Shown: in pieces, positions 45,244 through 60,200 of the stretch
How the letters are laid out: every line of letters starts with the position of its first letter
Numbering within the stretch: position 1 is the first letter of the stretch
Assembly (NCBI GenBank): GCA_018398585.1
Contig: JAGTTD010000010.1
Coordinates: 2,807,501-2,871,500, forward strand
Length of the DNA: 64,000 bases
Direction of reading: 5' to 3'
Source of the DNA: Simmondsia chinensis
Lineage: Eukaryota > Streptophyta > Magnoliopsida > Caryophyllales > Simmondsiaceae
Position numbers and translations under genes: made by a program
Notes under the pieces: model-generated
Databases searched by the model: none
Told to the model about the DNA's origin: nothing
The model's input: the letters and a program-made list of their open reading frames with translations, nothing else

Positions 45244-48200
45244 CTGAGATATAAGAGATATGGGTAAGTTATAATGATAAATACATTGAACGATGGGCTG
45301 CAAGTAAAAATTTTCATATCGTGCAACATTTAATTAACCTAAACTCGGACATGAGAGTTCGACTCCAGTGTCTATCTAAAGGTCAAACTTGCCTATTTTC
45401 TTCTTTTTAGTCTAATTTGAAGTGTCAAAATGTCGTATAAATGACCAAGTACCCATAATGACACAAACGGGCACTTGGCCAAAATGGAACGTCAAAGTAA
45501 GCTGGACAATTGGTGTAAAGAAGGCAAAAGCTATAAATCTTTATGCTCATGTTATGACTCTCCTACCCTTTCGTAGGTGATCCGGTTATGTAGCACAATT
45601 TGCTATCCAAGAACAGAACTCAATAAAATTTCTGCAGAAACTAAAGGTAATGGATTATAGAGTTATATTTATAAGCAAAATATTAATCCCTAAAATAATA
45701 TTGGATAACTAAAGAGATAAATAATTAAATCAACTAGGAAACTACTTTCCTAAAATGAAGATACCTAAATTGTCCTATTAACTAAAACGAAGGCAATTGA
45801 GATATCTTATCGACTAAAATAAAGATCTAAGATATGATATCCTAATCCTAACAATTTGCCTAACTAAATCGAGTAAGATACAACTTAAAATAGTGTATCT
45901 TCTACCATCATTAAATTCCTTCTTGTGTGTTGGGTCATTTGGGCAACAGTAGCTAATTTTTCATTCAGTTAACAGCTGATTCGCGAACATCTTAACCCCA
46001 TTAGATATTACTGCTCAAATGACAATGTCTAAAACCCATAATTGAACTTAGAAACTCCGACAAAGAACTGAAGATAACACAAAAGCACATCCCACATGGA
46101 TGAGCTGAATTGAGCCTAAGCTCATCAGACTCAAAGCTCGCCTCATTAGCACTTAACTCAGCTTGAAACTTGCGAGCTTGGAAACATCAAACTCGAGCTC
46201 GGCTCATCACAAGCTTGGGCTCAGCTCAGTTTGGTTGAGCTCGAACCAAGCTCGACAAGATTCGAGTTAAACTAACCTCATTTACGCTCATTTAAACCCA
46301 ATCTAGGCCTGCCTAGGTTCAAGCTCATTCAGGCTCCAACTTGGCTCAATTAGGCATATTTTAGCTCAGTAAGTTGTATCAAGATAGAGCGGAGACTTAT
46401 TTAGGCTCGCAAGTCTAGAGGCTCACTAGGCTCAAGCTCAGCTCACAATCTAAAACCCTACAACATAGAGAACATTGTAACATAAAAATCAAAGAGGAAG
46501 GAGTAGAGAACCTGTAAGATGACTAATTGGCCAGAAATGTGACTCTTCATTCTCGAGACCACATACGCCGCAGTTTGCAAGTGGTCCTCCTCGACTGCTT
46601 TGTTGTTTATTTCAATGTCCGAATACACATCTAGACCCGTATATGATTCTTCAGGGTCAGGGATTTCGACATCATCCATAGTTCTCAAAACCTTTAAAAA
46701 CCCGGGAAGAGTGTCTGCAGCTGCTTCTTTCAAAGCTAGAAAGATGCCTCTCCAGTCATCACCGGAAAGTTGGTCACCTAATTCACTTGTCAGACGCACC
46801 AATGCTATGACGCCAGTCCTAGTAGGACATTGACCGGGCGTTTTTATAAAACCAGTCAGTATGGACACTACAGATGGTAGTTGAGACCTCAAGACGCTGA
46901 AGAAAGTGACAAAAAGATCAACTACAAGGTCTGCTGCTGCTGTGGAAGTTTCGGAGTCCCATGTGCTTGACAAGTCTTTGTTTTCTATTGTTTCGTTCTT
47001 GTCATCCACTCTATTAAATAAGGGGAAGATAACAGATTTAAAAACGCCAATCCAGAATGCCCGTGAAAATGCATGACCGTGATCATTGAGAATGTTGAAG
47101 AGAACTTCCAATGCACTTTTCCTGATGGCTGCTCTTGGATCAGACGTTAATTTTGATAATCCTGAAACAGTGTAGAGTGAAGCATATGTTAGAACACAAG
47201 ATCACAGTGCATAACAGAATATTAATGGGGAACTTTTGACCGTGAGATGACGAGAATGGTTGGCAAGTGGCTATCAATCACAAAAGGTACAGGTAAAAAG
47301 TTGACGGCATGCACGCACACACATGTGCACTAAGCTGGGGCTTAGGGGGACACCAGATGCAAGGTGAAGGCACATCAAAACATACCCAGTGCCTACGCAG
47401 GGTCGGGGGGGGGGGGGGTACGCAGCCTTCCCCCTTCAGGGTGTTAACCTGAAGAGAGGCTGTTTAACAGTGCCCCCAACCTGAGAATGAGGACTTCCCA
47501 GGAGGTCACCCATCCTGGTACTACTCTCGCCCAAGCACGCTTAACTTCGGAGTTCTAATGGGATCCGATGACGGCGTGTTGGTGCCCTCTTTGGTCAAGG
47601 TGAAGGCACATCCAGGGTTGTAAACGATTCAAGCTAAGCAGCCCCTTATTTGAACTCGAACTCAGTAAGCTCGGTTTAATAAGATATTTGTGTAATCAAT
47701 ACTCGGCTCATTAACCTAATCAACCTTAAACGAGCTCATAATAGAGCCAAGCTTGCTATCAAGTCACTATCGAACCATTTTTGAGCTAATATTGACCGCT
47801 TAGAAGCTCTCAACATGCCCTTAACGAGTGCTTAAGAAGCTCTTATCCAAAATCCTTATCAAACTGTTTGTGAACATTAATGAGTCGAGCACCTTTTTCA
47901 TACTCGACTCATTAAACTTATTAAGCTTGCTCAAACCTGGCTCCCTAAGTCATCAACCCCCAAAACGAACATGAACGAGTCATAAGGGGATTCGAAGACA
48001 AGTAATTCATCTAACATTTGGTTTGTTTACTCCTATGCGTATATTACCAAGGATGAAAGAGTTTGTGACCAAAAATTAGCCCGGAACAAATGAAGCCATA
48101 ACAAAGATCCAGAGAATAGTTAATAGCATACCCATAAGCAAAGGCATCCAAAAGGAGATATTCTCATCTTTATTTGTAAAAGCTTGTCCATCAAAAGTCT

Positions 48201-51200
48201 CCTCGTTGCCAGTTAAATTGTATGAATTATCATCCTTGTTCTCCTCATTGCAAATCAATCCCCCTTCTGCAAGTTTGACAGCACAAAACCGGAGAAAAGC
48301 GATAGCATTCAGGCTGACATCACTATTAAAACTGCTGTTTGTGAAAGTGATGAGGCAACGAACACAATCGGTGAAAGTCATGGACTCTGTCTCTGTTATA
48401 TAGGGAAAATATTCTCGGACTATTTTTTCCATTGTCTCAAATGCCAACGAGACTATACTCTTTCGTTCATCAGCTGCCGCAGCTGTGAAAATCTGAAATA
48501 AAGAAAGATCATTACATAAAGGTGCATCAACTCTCCCCCGAACAAGAAAACAAGGCAGGAAAAAGGAGTTTAATCCAATGACCGCAATTGAGCAGAAGTT
48601 ATACAAAGAAATTAGACACGGTAGAATCAAATTTCAGGAACAAAATCACAGAAAGTGCATCATAGAACCACTTGAATGTGAAAAGTTAGACCCAAACATC
48701 TTCAATTCTAAACTGAAGTTCTCTCAAGAAACACAATTGCTTTACCACGGGTTGTTTGCAACTGATGATTTCACGTACTCATTCCACTGTTCATTCAGGC
48801 TTCTTCTTTCCTCTTTTTTCCCCCCTTTCTTGTTTACCTTCCTGAGTTTGTATTGTATTAAATGTGTGATCCTCCAATCTTCTCTATTCTATGCATTTAG
48901 ACCATTCGAACGCCTTTCCGTCATTTATGTAAAATTGATAACCACTTTACTAAAACACACCATTCCATATAATACAAGCTATTGAAACCCTGAAAAGAAA
49001 ATCTTTCACACATTCCAGTTTTACCTTCTACATTAACTCATAATGTGTCAGAAACACCCTCTCTTTAAGGTAGCATACTAAAGGGGTAAGGTCCATATAT
49101 CCCTCCCCCTCAAGACCTTACATATACGGGAGCTCTTGAGGCACCGGGTTTGTTGTTGTTGTTGATTAACTCATAATGTGAACGAATTCAAACCCAACAT
49201 ATGATAGCTTGCCCTTTGCACCTGTCGTAGTCTCCTTACCCTTCAAACATTATCTTGATGATGATCCTTCCCGACCTTTAGGTCATACCCATGCATTGCT
49301 TTGTCGAAAATCCTTCTTTTTATCTCATGTCTATTGTTTCTTTGCAAAACGCAATAACAACCACAAATATTAAAAATATTTTCCTCTATTGAAGGGAATT
49401 TGACTTTCCCTCAATAAAAGGGAAAAACATTTTTCTTCTTGGAGGAAAAAACATTTTCTATGGTAATCTCACATCATATGTTTTACTTCACCATGACTAG
49501 GTCATTTGTGAACCTCTTATAAATTTATACAACGGGACCATTTCCTTTAGCTAACATGACAAAAGAATTATAAGACAAAATACTTCCAGTAGAAAATTTT
49601 GTGCAAAAAAAAATTTCCACAAGTGTTCTCCATCGAACAAAACGGAGCCTAATTCATCTATTTGGACCAGTGCTCTTTTATCAAGAATTTGTTGATATTG
49701 GATTAATAGCTCCTTTTGGATGCAAACGCATTCTCACAAGACAAGCATCAAGTCCTCTCGATGTTAAAGAGCTCGTTTCTGAAGCAGCTGATAACAACAA
49801 CAATATTCCCAGTGCCTCACGGGCTCCCGCAAAAGCAGGGTCTGGGTGGTTGATGTACGCAACCTTACCCCTTCCGAGTGGAAGAGAGGTTGTTTCCGAG
49901 GACAAAGGTTTACTGAAGCAGCTGATAATTTCTCATAATTCTCAATCAAGTGGACAAAGGTTTACTGAAATCTGGTGTCTTGTTCTTCTAGCAATCCTGT
50001 TCATACTTTCTGAAATTTAATGCTGGAAAGAAGGCAATACGTAGGATTTTCTAGTTATACCCAAAGGATCATCTAAGGAGACTATATAATGACCCAACAA
50101 ACACTGCTGCAACACAACCCACGAAAGTGAGAAGTCCCCTACCAGACCCATAACAGATCATTTAAGCTCAAAAGGGAAAGGCCTTGTTACTTTAACTTAA
50201 GCTGTAAATTGGTTGAACTCCACACATCTATCCGATGTGGGATTGGGGCATACAAAATCTCCAACTCAAAAATGGGATGTACTTGTCGCAATGCCCAAAG
50301 ATCTATCCTCCCTACGCAATGTGTTTTCCAAAGTAAGCCCACCCGCCACTACCACGAGGCTCGATCTTCCCTTACTGGACCGAAGGCATCAATAATGCAA
50401 AGGTCCCAACATCAGCCACCCACTACAGAGGGAGTTGGCTCCAGAACCATATGATGGCTCTACCCAACCCACTCAAGTCCAAAAGGGGAAGGTCTTATTA
50501 CTTCAATGTAAGGGGTAATGCCACTTATAAATTAGTCAAAAGGGAAGGTCTTATTACTTCAATGTAAGGGGTAATGCCACTTATAAATTAGTCAAACTTT
50601 ATACATCTACCAGATGTGGGATTGGCTGTCTACAATGTCAACAACTATTTCCCTGTTTCCCATAAATGCCTCAACCAACCACATCTCAGTTGCCAACATA
50701 CACCTAACATACATAATTGTGACATATGCACCTACACTTATCCATGTGCAAGTGTGTGAATAGACAGTAGAAAGCAAGGGAACGCCAAGAGCTAAGTACT
50801 ATGTCATATTATAATCTCGAACTTTGCACAGTTCAAAACCACCCAATTATACTATCATTGGCAATGCATGAATAAAGATCCAAGTAAAACATAATTACCA
50901 AAAAAACACTTTTCCAGCCAGATTTCACATTACTGACGCGGCTGAGGACCATCTGTGAAATGCAGCGTACTATGAGTTCCCTTATATCAGCAGAGCTGCT
51001 CTTCTGCATAACGATTACAAAAGGCCTCAAAAATTCATTCTGAAAATTGTAATTTGCCAGCTCTTCACGCTCTAGGAATTTCATAGCAAGCTGCCGCAAT
51101 GAATCCATCACAAATATTGCCACAGAAAGGTTTTCTGAGAGACCGACAGTCACAAAAAAATCCGAAAGAACACTCCAGATGCGAGACCACACTAATCTGA

Positions 51201-54200
51201 TACGATTCATGTTGTAGTGCCTGCAAAGAGAAGCCACGGTGTTACAGCTCCGAACATTTTACAATGTCAAAAAATATAACAAGATCTATTTTTACGTTCC
51301 TTAAGAAAGAAAAAGAACAAAGATAAGAAGTGAGTTCATTGAGTAAAATGGCCACACAAAGGGAGGTAGGAATATAGTATTATCTAAAAGATCCAATAAA
51401 TTATGGATGTTGTTATTGCCGTAGCAAAAAATGTTACTACGAAAGCAATGATGCGACTTGTAGCAAATAATAGAAAATTTTCACAAAGTTGCTCTAGCAT
51501 TAACAATTTTGCACTGTCAATAACATTACCCAAAAGTCTTAGTGAAATAATTGTTTTTGTGAGAATCAGCAGTCCAAAACCAAGTCAATAATTTCTAAGA
51601 AACTTGATGATAAATATTGAAAACAAAAAACAGAAGTCATACTTACGCAATTTCAACAATTTTTGTGAGGCTGAACACTCGAGGATCAGTTGGTGACTGC
51701 AACTCTAACATTGAAACTTTGCATAGGGCTTTTACAAAGGATACTATTGCCTCACTATTCAACCTTTGGCTATGAGCAAATATGTGGTTCAACTCATAGC
51801 TTCCAATTTGATCAAGCAGATGCAAGTTAGCAATGAAGTTGTTGACTTGCTCCGGAGATACCAGTTTCAGAGAGCTCAAACCCTGTGTGCTACTATCATA
51901 TGATCCCCCTCGAACAACAGCCATCACAGCTGGGTTCTGAAGAGTTCCCTTTTTCTTCAATGAATTCAAGTCACTGGACTTCAAGGCTTGTTGCTCATTT
52001 CCGGCAGTAGAGACACTTAAAAAAGAAGCATCAGGAGGAACACCCTCTCCCAATAGCTGCAGATGCTCAAATCTCGAAAGGCAAGTTAAGATGTGCTCCC
52101 ATGCTTCCTGCAGATAATTGCCATCTTCAATGGCGATTGACATTATTGTCTGTCAAACAAAGAAACAAAAATATCGTCAAGTTTTACAATCCAGAATCAA
52201 AATTTGATCAAGCGTTAAAGGAGTAAGCAATTTTTAGGATAAACATATGGAGTTTATTCAGCCACGCTAATGCACAAACATAACATGCATCAGCCTAGAT
52301 GAAACCCCGGTGCCCTTTTCAATACTGACAACAGTTAACTAACCTTCATGGCATCAACATTTTTCTGCTTCATATCTGCAGCACAGTGGAGATAGGTGAA
52401 CTTGGCCAGAGATGTTACAAAAGCATCCCTTTGGGTCTGCATACCGAGAACTGCAGTGACATGAACAGCGAATCGGAATCCCTGAAGGCAGTGTGAAGTA
52501 GCTAGCTTATCGTCACTCTGGTCAAGTGTCATACTAAATGCAGCTAGCATAGGACCCCAGCAAACCTCTACCATAAACCTCAATATTGCAACATCTGTGA
52601 CAGCATAAAACACAGACCTGCAACCAAACATTAGAGTACTTCCAGTCAACACTTCTACTTCCTCTAGATGTCTTTCTAATATGTACTATAATTGTTTCTG
52701 TTAATAATGGTAAGGAGGTATAGCATTGCCCTAAGGCCTCAAACATTTGGGGGAGAGAGGAGACTAGCTTTGAACCCAAGACCTCATGCTGGGTGGTGGG
52801 TAGCTTAACTACTACACCAGACCCGACAGCTCATCATTATATTGTAATACAAAGGCAATTCTCATGCTGACATAGACTTCTTAGAATGTCCAAGAATGCT
52901 TTTGTATTTTCCAATTTGATAGCATTCACAAAGGGAACAAGTACCATGCTCTAATTTCGCTGCTATGTAATGCTACTACCAAAGTGCCCCATTCCCATAA
53001 AACCGCCAAGATGTTACTACAGTATGATTTGATTTTATGGTTCGTACCAAAACTACTTTCATTGCCTGTATGAGGATTTTTCCACCCTTACTTGGGTAGA
53101 TAAGATAATCAACCAAAAGAAAGAAGGTAACCCGGAAGACAAGCATAACACTTCACTTACTCAGGTTTTCCTTTTGCCTTGAACTGCTCTTGGATATGCT
53201 TTATAAGAAGCCCATTTGCACCCATAGCTTTTTCTTCTATTTGCTTCCCCATGACTAGATTGAGTATTCCATCCAAGCCTAGCAACCTGTTCAGGCTGTT
53301 GACCTGCTTGCTCTGTGGTACAGAAGCATCCGCATTCATCTTGATTTCGTTTTTCACAATCTGATCATAGAGAGCACCAAGATACTCTTCCGGTAAATCC
53401 TTGCCATTGTCTATTCCTCGGTTGTTCCGAATAAAATCAGCTTTGGTCATCTAAATAGCCAAAACAAAGAACAAAGTGTCAGAACATTTCACAGGGTTCA
53501 ACTCAATGACCAAAATAGTTTCGCTTGTCTGCACTGAGTTGACTTTAGGTGTTCACTAGATTGAATGCATAGAACATATCACATTGTAGTGAAAGTGAGA
53601 CACAAGTCTATTTGTTTATGCATCGGGCAAAATTTGCAAATAGACAAATCAAGAGAATTAGTTCAACCTCACCTTATCCTTCACCATGTTATTGTGGGCA
53701 TCTGTATTGAGCAATATAACAGAATACGCAAGGACATAAGCAGTATCTGCACTTGTAAACGAATTAGGACTACATTTACAATAGCGCTCAGCGAACTTTT
53801 CCATTATACGATCTATCTTCTGAGCCTCTCCAGGTAATCTGAAACCACGTAGGAAAAATCTGATTGCTTCACCAAAATCCATCTTTTCAAATTTGAACGA
53901 ATCAACATAGGCATGCATAACTTTCAAAGGAAAATCCTCTCGTTCTCCCAAGTAATCACCAATAACGGTTGGATTCAGGCCAGCAGTGTTCTTAAGAAAA
54001 GATGCAACTTCTTCTGGAGAACCACCAATCTTCTTGGTGTTTATTAAAAATTCAATACCTTTGGAAGGTTTCCTGTTAAATAGCAATATACCCTTCTGCA
54101 TGTAACAAAGCCCAGCTATTATTAAATACTCAAACAAACTCTAATTTTATAGACTAGAGGTCACTCTGTAAAATAACTAGAAACAAATCATCAATAAAAA

Positions 54201-57200
54201 GTGTAAGCCAAAGAAACAATCAAGTTTAACTGTCAGTGGATGACCGCACCAGACACATACAAAGACGAACAATTCAATGAATAGAATGTGTTACGAGGCA
54301 ACAAAATAGGCAATGCAGCAAATATGAGTCAACAAATTAGTGATCAACTCCAGGCAAATAAGCTGAATGCATGAGAAGCCAAAGGAAAAGAGCTCACACA
54401 GGAGCTGTCACCCTACATAAAGCATTCTCATGATTAATAAGCGTCTATATTGTATGTCTCTACTTCCAATGTTCGGGGTTTTCTTTCCTTTTGGGCCACC
54501 CAATAAGGTGTTTTCTATGTGATGAAACCGCGCTACATACCAAGACATTCCTGGAAAGATGCTGATCACAAAAAAAGGCACAAAATCGCTGAAAAGGGTT
54601 CCTCGAATCAGAGATTAGAACAAGAGAAATTTTCATACAATACCTTACATAATATGCTTTCACACACCAGTGTCCTAATTTATTGCGTTTTGAATAAACT
54701 ATCCTACATCAAACTTATAAATCTTCTTTGACATCAAAAAGGGTAAAAGACGATCTTGCCCCACAACAAAAGAAAAAGAAGAAAAGCATTTGTATAATAA
54801 CAAAAACCTTTCATCAATGTATCTCATCTTATTAGGTATGCATCTGCTAACTGTCCACAAATTAAAACTTTCAGGTATACATCTTATCATGCTATAAAAC
54901 ATCCTATGGTTAGTAGACAATAACAAACCAAATTAAAAATTTTCCCCGCTTCATGAAGACAGCTACACTGATCACAAGGAGCCATTCCGTAAGCAATGGG
55001 GTGAACATTCTATGCTGTCAATATAGAGTAAGATTTTACGCTGGTTGCTGGCTAATGATAAGATAAAATGACAAAGTCAACAAAAACCTAGTGCTCTGAT
55101 TACAGAAAAACCGAACCTGAAGTTCAATTTTATAAGCTCGACGTTGCTCAAGAGTAGCAGCATCTGATAACTCTGAGTTTGCTTCAGGATGCAGTTCATA
55201 TTCTGATAGTGTTCCTTCTTCTCCAATCTGGTTAGATTGGAAATCCATTGAACCATAGCTGTGGGACTTGTTTGGCTGATATGTATCACTTGTCTTCAGC
55301 TGCAGGTCCATCCAGGCACCCATTGACTTAATAATGCCAACCAAACACTTTACTGATTCAAGTCTGAAACTGAGATCCTGGACCGGAGACAAAGTGGTAG
55401 TTGAACCAAGAGGAGGACCCAGAGCAGTTTTATGAAGGCCATTAACAGTCCTGCAAATATCTAAAGGAATTATAAGAGTTTAAATACATTTTTCAAACAA
55501 CTATTTCCAAAATTGACAAGCTATACGATCAGTAGGCACAGAAAGCCACAAGTCAAAACTCACGATCAAAGCAAAATAAAGACAGCGACGAGATGCAACT
55601 GGTCGAATTTGAGGCCTACTGCCCTGACATATGATTTTGTAATGTGTAAAACAGACATTATTCAAAGCCTTGAGAATTGACCACGTTTCTATCTTTCACC
55701 CTTGGTCTTTCTGACAGCTGGACGCATATGCAAAGAACGTCACGATTTCAGTGATTTAATTATTATACCAATTAAAAGACTTTGGTCCCCAGAACAGAAT
55801 AGCTCACTATTGTTATGGAAAGGAAACCAATTCTAACAGCAACTTATAAGAGCAAGCTCCTATGCCCAGCCCCATTTGCCTTTTCTTTTTTCTTGGGAAA
55901 GTAACAAGTGTTTTCTACCCAGCGAGCGTCCTATCCCCTTTGTTCATAGAAAATTGAAATTTATTAATGGGACAGGTACAAATAACAATCCAAAGGACGA
56001 GCAATTCTCAAACGAACAAGAACAGAAGAAGCTAATCAACAAAAGCTTTCTCTATTCACTCTTGCTATTCATTGCCAAAGGTTCCCTGAGCAGAGACCCA
56101 ACCATTATGGTGAGGACCCAAAGCTGACCTTATGAATCCAAAAACAACATCAGCTTTTCCAAGAGTAATCTGAGATGTGCGATCACTTCTAAAAAGTCAG
56201 CCTTGGCAGTCATAAAGTGCCTTACAGGCTCCACGAGTACGGGCCCAACCATTCAAGGATGGAATGGGAAATGAGACGAAGAGCCGAGTGATGGGTAGCT
56301 GACCCTTCACTTCCAAACTCTAATACGAATTAATTCCCTCGCTGAAACAGCACCAGCTTTCCCAAGACCGCATGGTTCATGCAACCTCATAGCCCACCCA
56401 TCCACCTCTCATCCCTCATCCCTCGAATGCCCCAGGAAAAGAGAAAGACACAGAGGAAAAGTCAAAAAGAAAAAAGCATGATACAATGAGATCACCTAAT
56501 AATAATGATGTAATAATATTATACACTATTATTAATCCTTCCTTTTCTGTACACTTCAAAAACACAAAGGTAAGCACCTAACTTCCAAAAGAAGAAAGGA
56601 GATACAAGACCCACAGACGCAATCGGAACTTGAACAATTTAACAGGACTTTTTCCATTTTTCCAGCAACTGCCAAAGGCTCACCCTCGAAATTAGAATAT
56701 ACAAGAAACACACATAGCGACAGGCTGCTATGCTTTCTCTATATCAATCTGGAATAAATTTTCAGCTCACCTCCACCCAATGAAAATCCTATGCAGCTAT
56801 GGCAATAAAGGCGTCAAATACTTTCTCCTCTCTGAAAAAGCATTGTGGATTTGTCTACCCTCCATTTCTATACCTCACTACGTGCGCATGAAATCTGATA
56901 AAGATTCAATAGCACGATCCATTCTTTGGGGAGAAAAACAATGGAAATTTTCTCATGTACTCTTAGAATTCAAGTAATGTTTGATAGGCATTCTTAAAGA
57001 GTCTAATTTGAAATTTCTAGATGTTTGACTGATTAGGTCTCCAAGGAAACAAAGACTTCTTCACAACTTGACACGTGCAACTGATCTCCATGTTACGAAC
57101 CAGGAAAACACACAAATGGAATAAGAAGAAAACCCCTACTGCCAGACTGACCCCCTTCAATGACCAGCATATAGAGAATAGACTGTCCAACAGGACAGCA

Positions 57201-60200
57201 GAGACTCCAGCAGAAACCTGTCTGCAAAGTATGCTACACCGTGCATGCCAAAATAAATGCCTCATTTACTCTTTTGGGCGCCCCAAACTAATTGCACAAT
57301 AACTTATTGCAGCATCTGACTTGTGAATTTCCTTTTCTTTAATCAGCAGAAAAGAAGATTCCAATACAACAACTAAAAACGATAGTTGAAAGAAGCATCC
57401 TAGTAACTGAATAAACCATCATCCCAATCTTTATGAATAATAGCTATCAATAAATTCTACTCTATATAAAGAAGAGGAAGAAAATTCCTCTTCATGCAAA
57501 GGGAGAGAATTTTGATCCATTTATCCTTGACTTCTTGTTCCCTCCCTTCTAGAGAACAATTCTGAAGGAATGACGTCAATTCTACCACATAAACCCTTCC
57601 GAAGTTCCAAGCTTAGCAACCATTCTGCCACATAAGCCCTTCCACAGTTTCAAGCTTAGCTGCAGCATAACCAAGGAAACTTTGACAACAGACAACCCCC
57701 AAAAACTGAAAAGCCAGCTCCTCAAAACATATGTCATACCCAGAAAGAAGAAACACAATTTGGCAACTTGCAAGCACCTTTCTCCTTTCAGTATGAAGCC
57801 TCCAAGTAAAATAGACACTTCAGGTATGTCATAGACCTTCAAATAAAATTCAAGAAGTATCATCCTGCCTAAACTTTACAGAGGAAAGTTCCCTGTGTGA
57901 CTTAATAAAGAACATAGTAGAAGTTGAAAGTTCCACCTCTTCCTGTCTTGTTAGTCTACCAAAACGGCGATCCCACAAAGCTTCTACCCAAAAGCTGTAA
58001 CGTTGGCTTTTCATTCCCATTTCGATTCATAGTACTTCGCCAATCATAGTTCTTATTCCAACCCATTTCCGTCGCCAACATAACTTAAATTTAACAATAA
58101 TTGTGGAAGTCCATCCCATCTCCATCTCCAACGTAAATTAAATTTAACAACAATTGTGGAAGTCCATATCCCATCCCAAAATACAAGTTACATAGGAGAT
58201 GGGTATGCATAATCGTATTAAGGGGTATTTTTCTTGATCCTTATAGTATTTTAAAGTAATCTATCATCTTCCCGCCTTGGATTTGAAGGCAATGGTGCAA
58301 CCAATAGAAGATCAAGTTGTACCAAACTAACTTTACCTATGATGAAAGCCAACAAATCACACAATACAAAGATGTGCTATGGCTACAAATACAAAATCTG
58401 CTGTGTTTCAACGCAACTCCAAAAACACTGACAGAATAAGGCAGAACATTTAGCCTGAAATAATACTGTCATGGATGATATTAAGCTTTGTTTATGGTTC
58501 TAGATCACGGTAAAGTACAAGCATCAATAGTACATTTAGTTGAGAGTTGAGTGACATTCGCAAGCAACAAGATAGCTCCATTTGCAAGCATCAATAATAG
58601 TAATCCTAAGGAAAGGAATTCACGCACAACCTTCAAAGCAAAAGGGAAGGAAGGGCGGGTAACTTCACATGTCACAAGACAAGCCTGCAGTGCTAAGGGT
58701 TAAAAAAAAAAAAAACCAAAATCAGTGATGGCCATACGAGATACCTTTCATAGATGTTTGGTCCATCAACATCACAGTCATAGTTGACGAAAACATCAAT
58801 AATGATCTGTGGATCTTGAGAAATCTTTTCCAGAAAGTTGAGGACAGTCATCTTTTGTATAAAGCTAGGTTGAAGCACATTCTCAAGCACGCGAAGGATG
58901 AGCATTGGAAAGAATATTCCAATTTCTGCCTTCAGTCCAGATCTATACTTAGAGAGCAAGCTCGTAAAAATAGAACATAAAAGCTGGAAGATGGTCATGA
59001 CGGACAACGCACTATTCTTTAGCAATGATAAGCAGAGGAACTGCTTAATAATATTCAGGAACCTGCATTAGAAAACACCAGTTCAGGAATGTGCAAAAAC
59101 AACACAAACTAACATTACTTTTGGAAATAGCCTCCCTACAGGGCAGCAACCTATAGGGGTAAGGTTGCGTATATCTGACCCTCCCAAGACCCTACACCTT
59201 GGCGAGAGCCTCTTTGAAGAACTGGGTTTTTTGTTGTTGTTGTTGCAACACAAACTAACATTGCTAAGATTAAGATACAAGATACTCAGTGTAGAAAGTG
59301 GTTTTAATGTCTTTAGAGTCACATATATCATGCTATTTTGGAGAAGTAGGGAAAAATTTAATTAGGATCCAGAATCTAAATGTATCAGGACTTTGCATAT
59401 ATAACAACAAGTTGCAAGTTAACAACATCAAAGGAGAAACAATCAGCGGAAACGCGATTCATATAACTTGCCTCTCATTGGTGCGCCAAACTGGACCCCC
59501 ATTGTCCATGATAACCTTTAGCAACTCCAAAGACAGAATCTTTCCCCTCAAAAGAATCTGATCATCCGAATGCTCCTGCGTCGAGAACTTCATGGACAAC
59601 TTACACAAATTCTTAAACAACACAAACCCATCTTCTCTAATCTTACTTTCCCCATCGTTTTCTTGTTTCTCATTCACCTCATCATCGCCCTCACCCTCGT
59701 CCCCTTTCGCATCCCCGATCTTAGAATCAACCGACACAGATGACCGTTTACCCTCATCAACTCCCACAACCCGCTCCCCCGCCTCCATAACCTCACTAAT
59801 CAAACCCTGAGCAATCTGCACTGAATTCCCCTCACTCAAATTCCGATCAGTAAACTCCAACAACTCAGCAACCGCAACCGTCTTAACATTAACAAACATA
59901 GAATCTTCCTCTACTCTAGTGAACACAATCAACATGATCTGAGCTAAAACCCCCTTAGCACAGATCTGATTAGTCCCATTTACACCACTCAAATACAAAT
60001 TATAACAAGTCTTAACAATGTGATTCAAATAATCACCCCTAAACACCATTGTCGGTGACCGAACCGCAGAAAGCAAAACCCTAAGCAACCCAGATTCAAT
60101 CACCTCATCCTGTAAACTACACAATCTACAAACAGACTCAATGATCTTAAAAACAATAGACCCAGACCCACTATTCTCCAATTGTTGATCGATCTCCCCG

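Noticed and set aside
48578..48985. Plus-strand 135-codon ORF
   Set aside because: It lies in BIG intron 8 with low-complexity sequence and no recognisable domain.
57582..57863. A gene or extra exon inside BIG intron 2
   Set aside because: The BIG frame is complete without it, splice sites fit without it, and the frame has no recognised domain.
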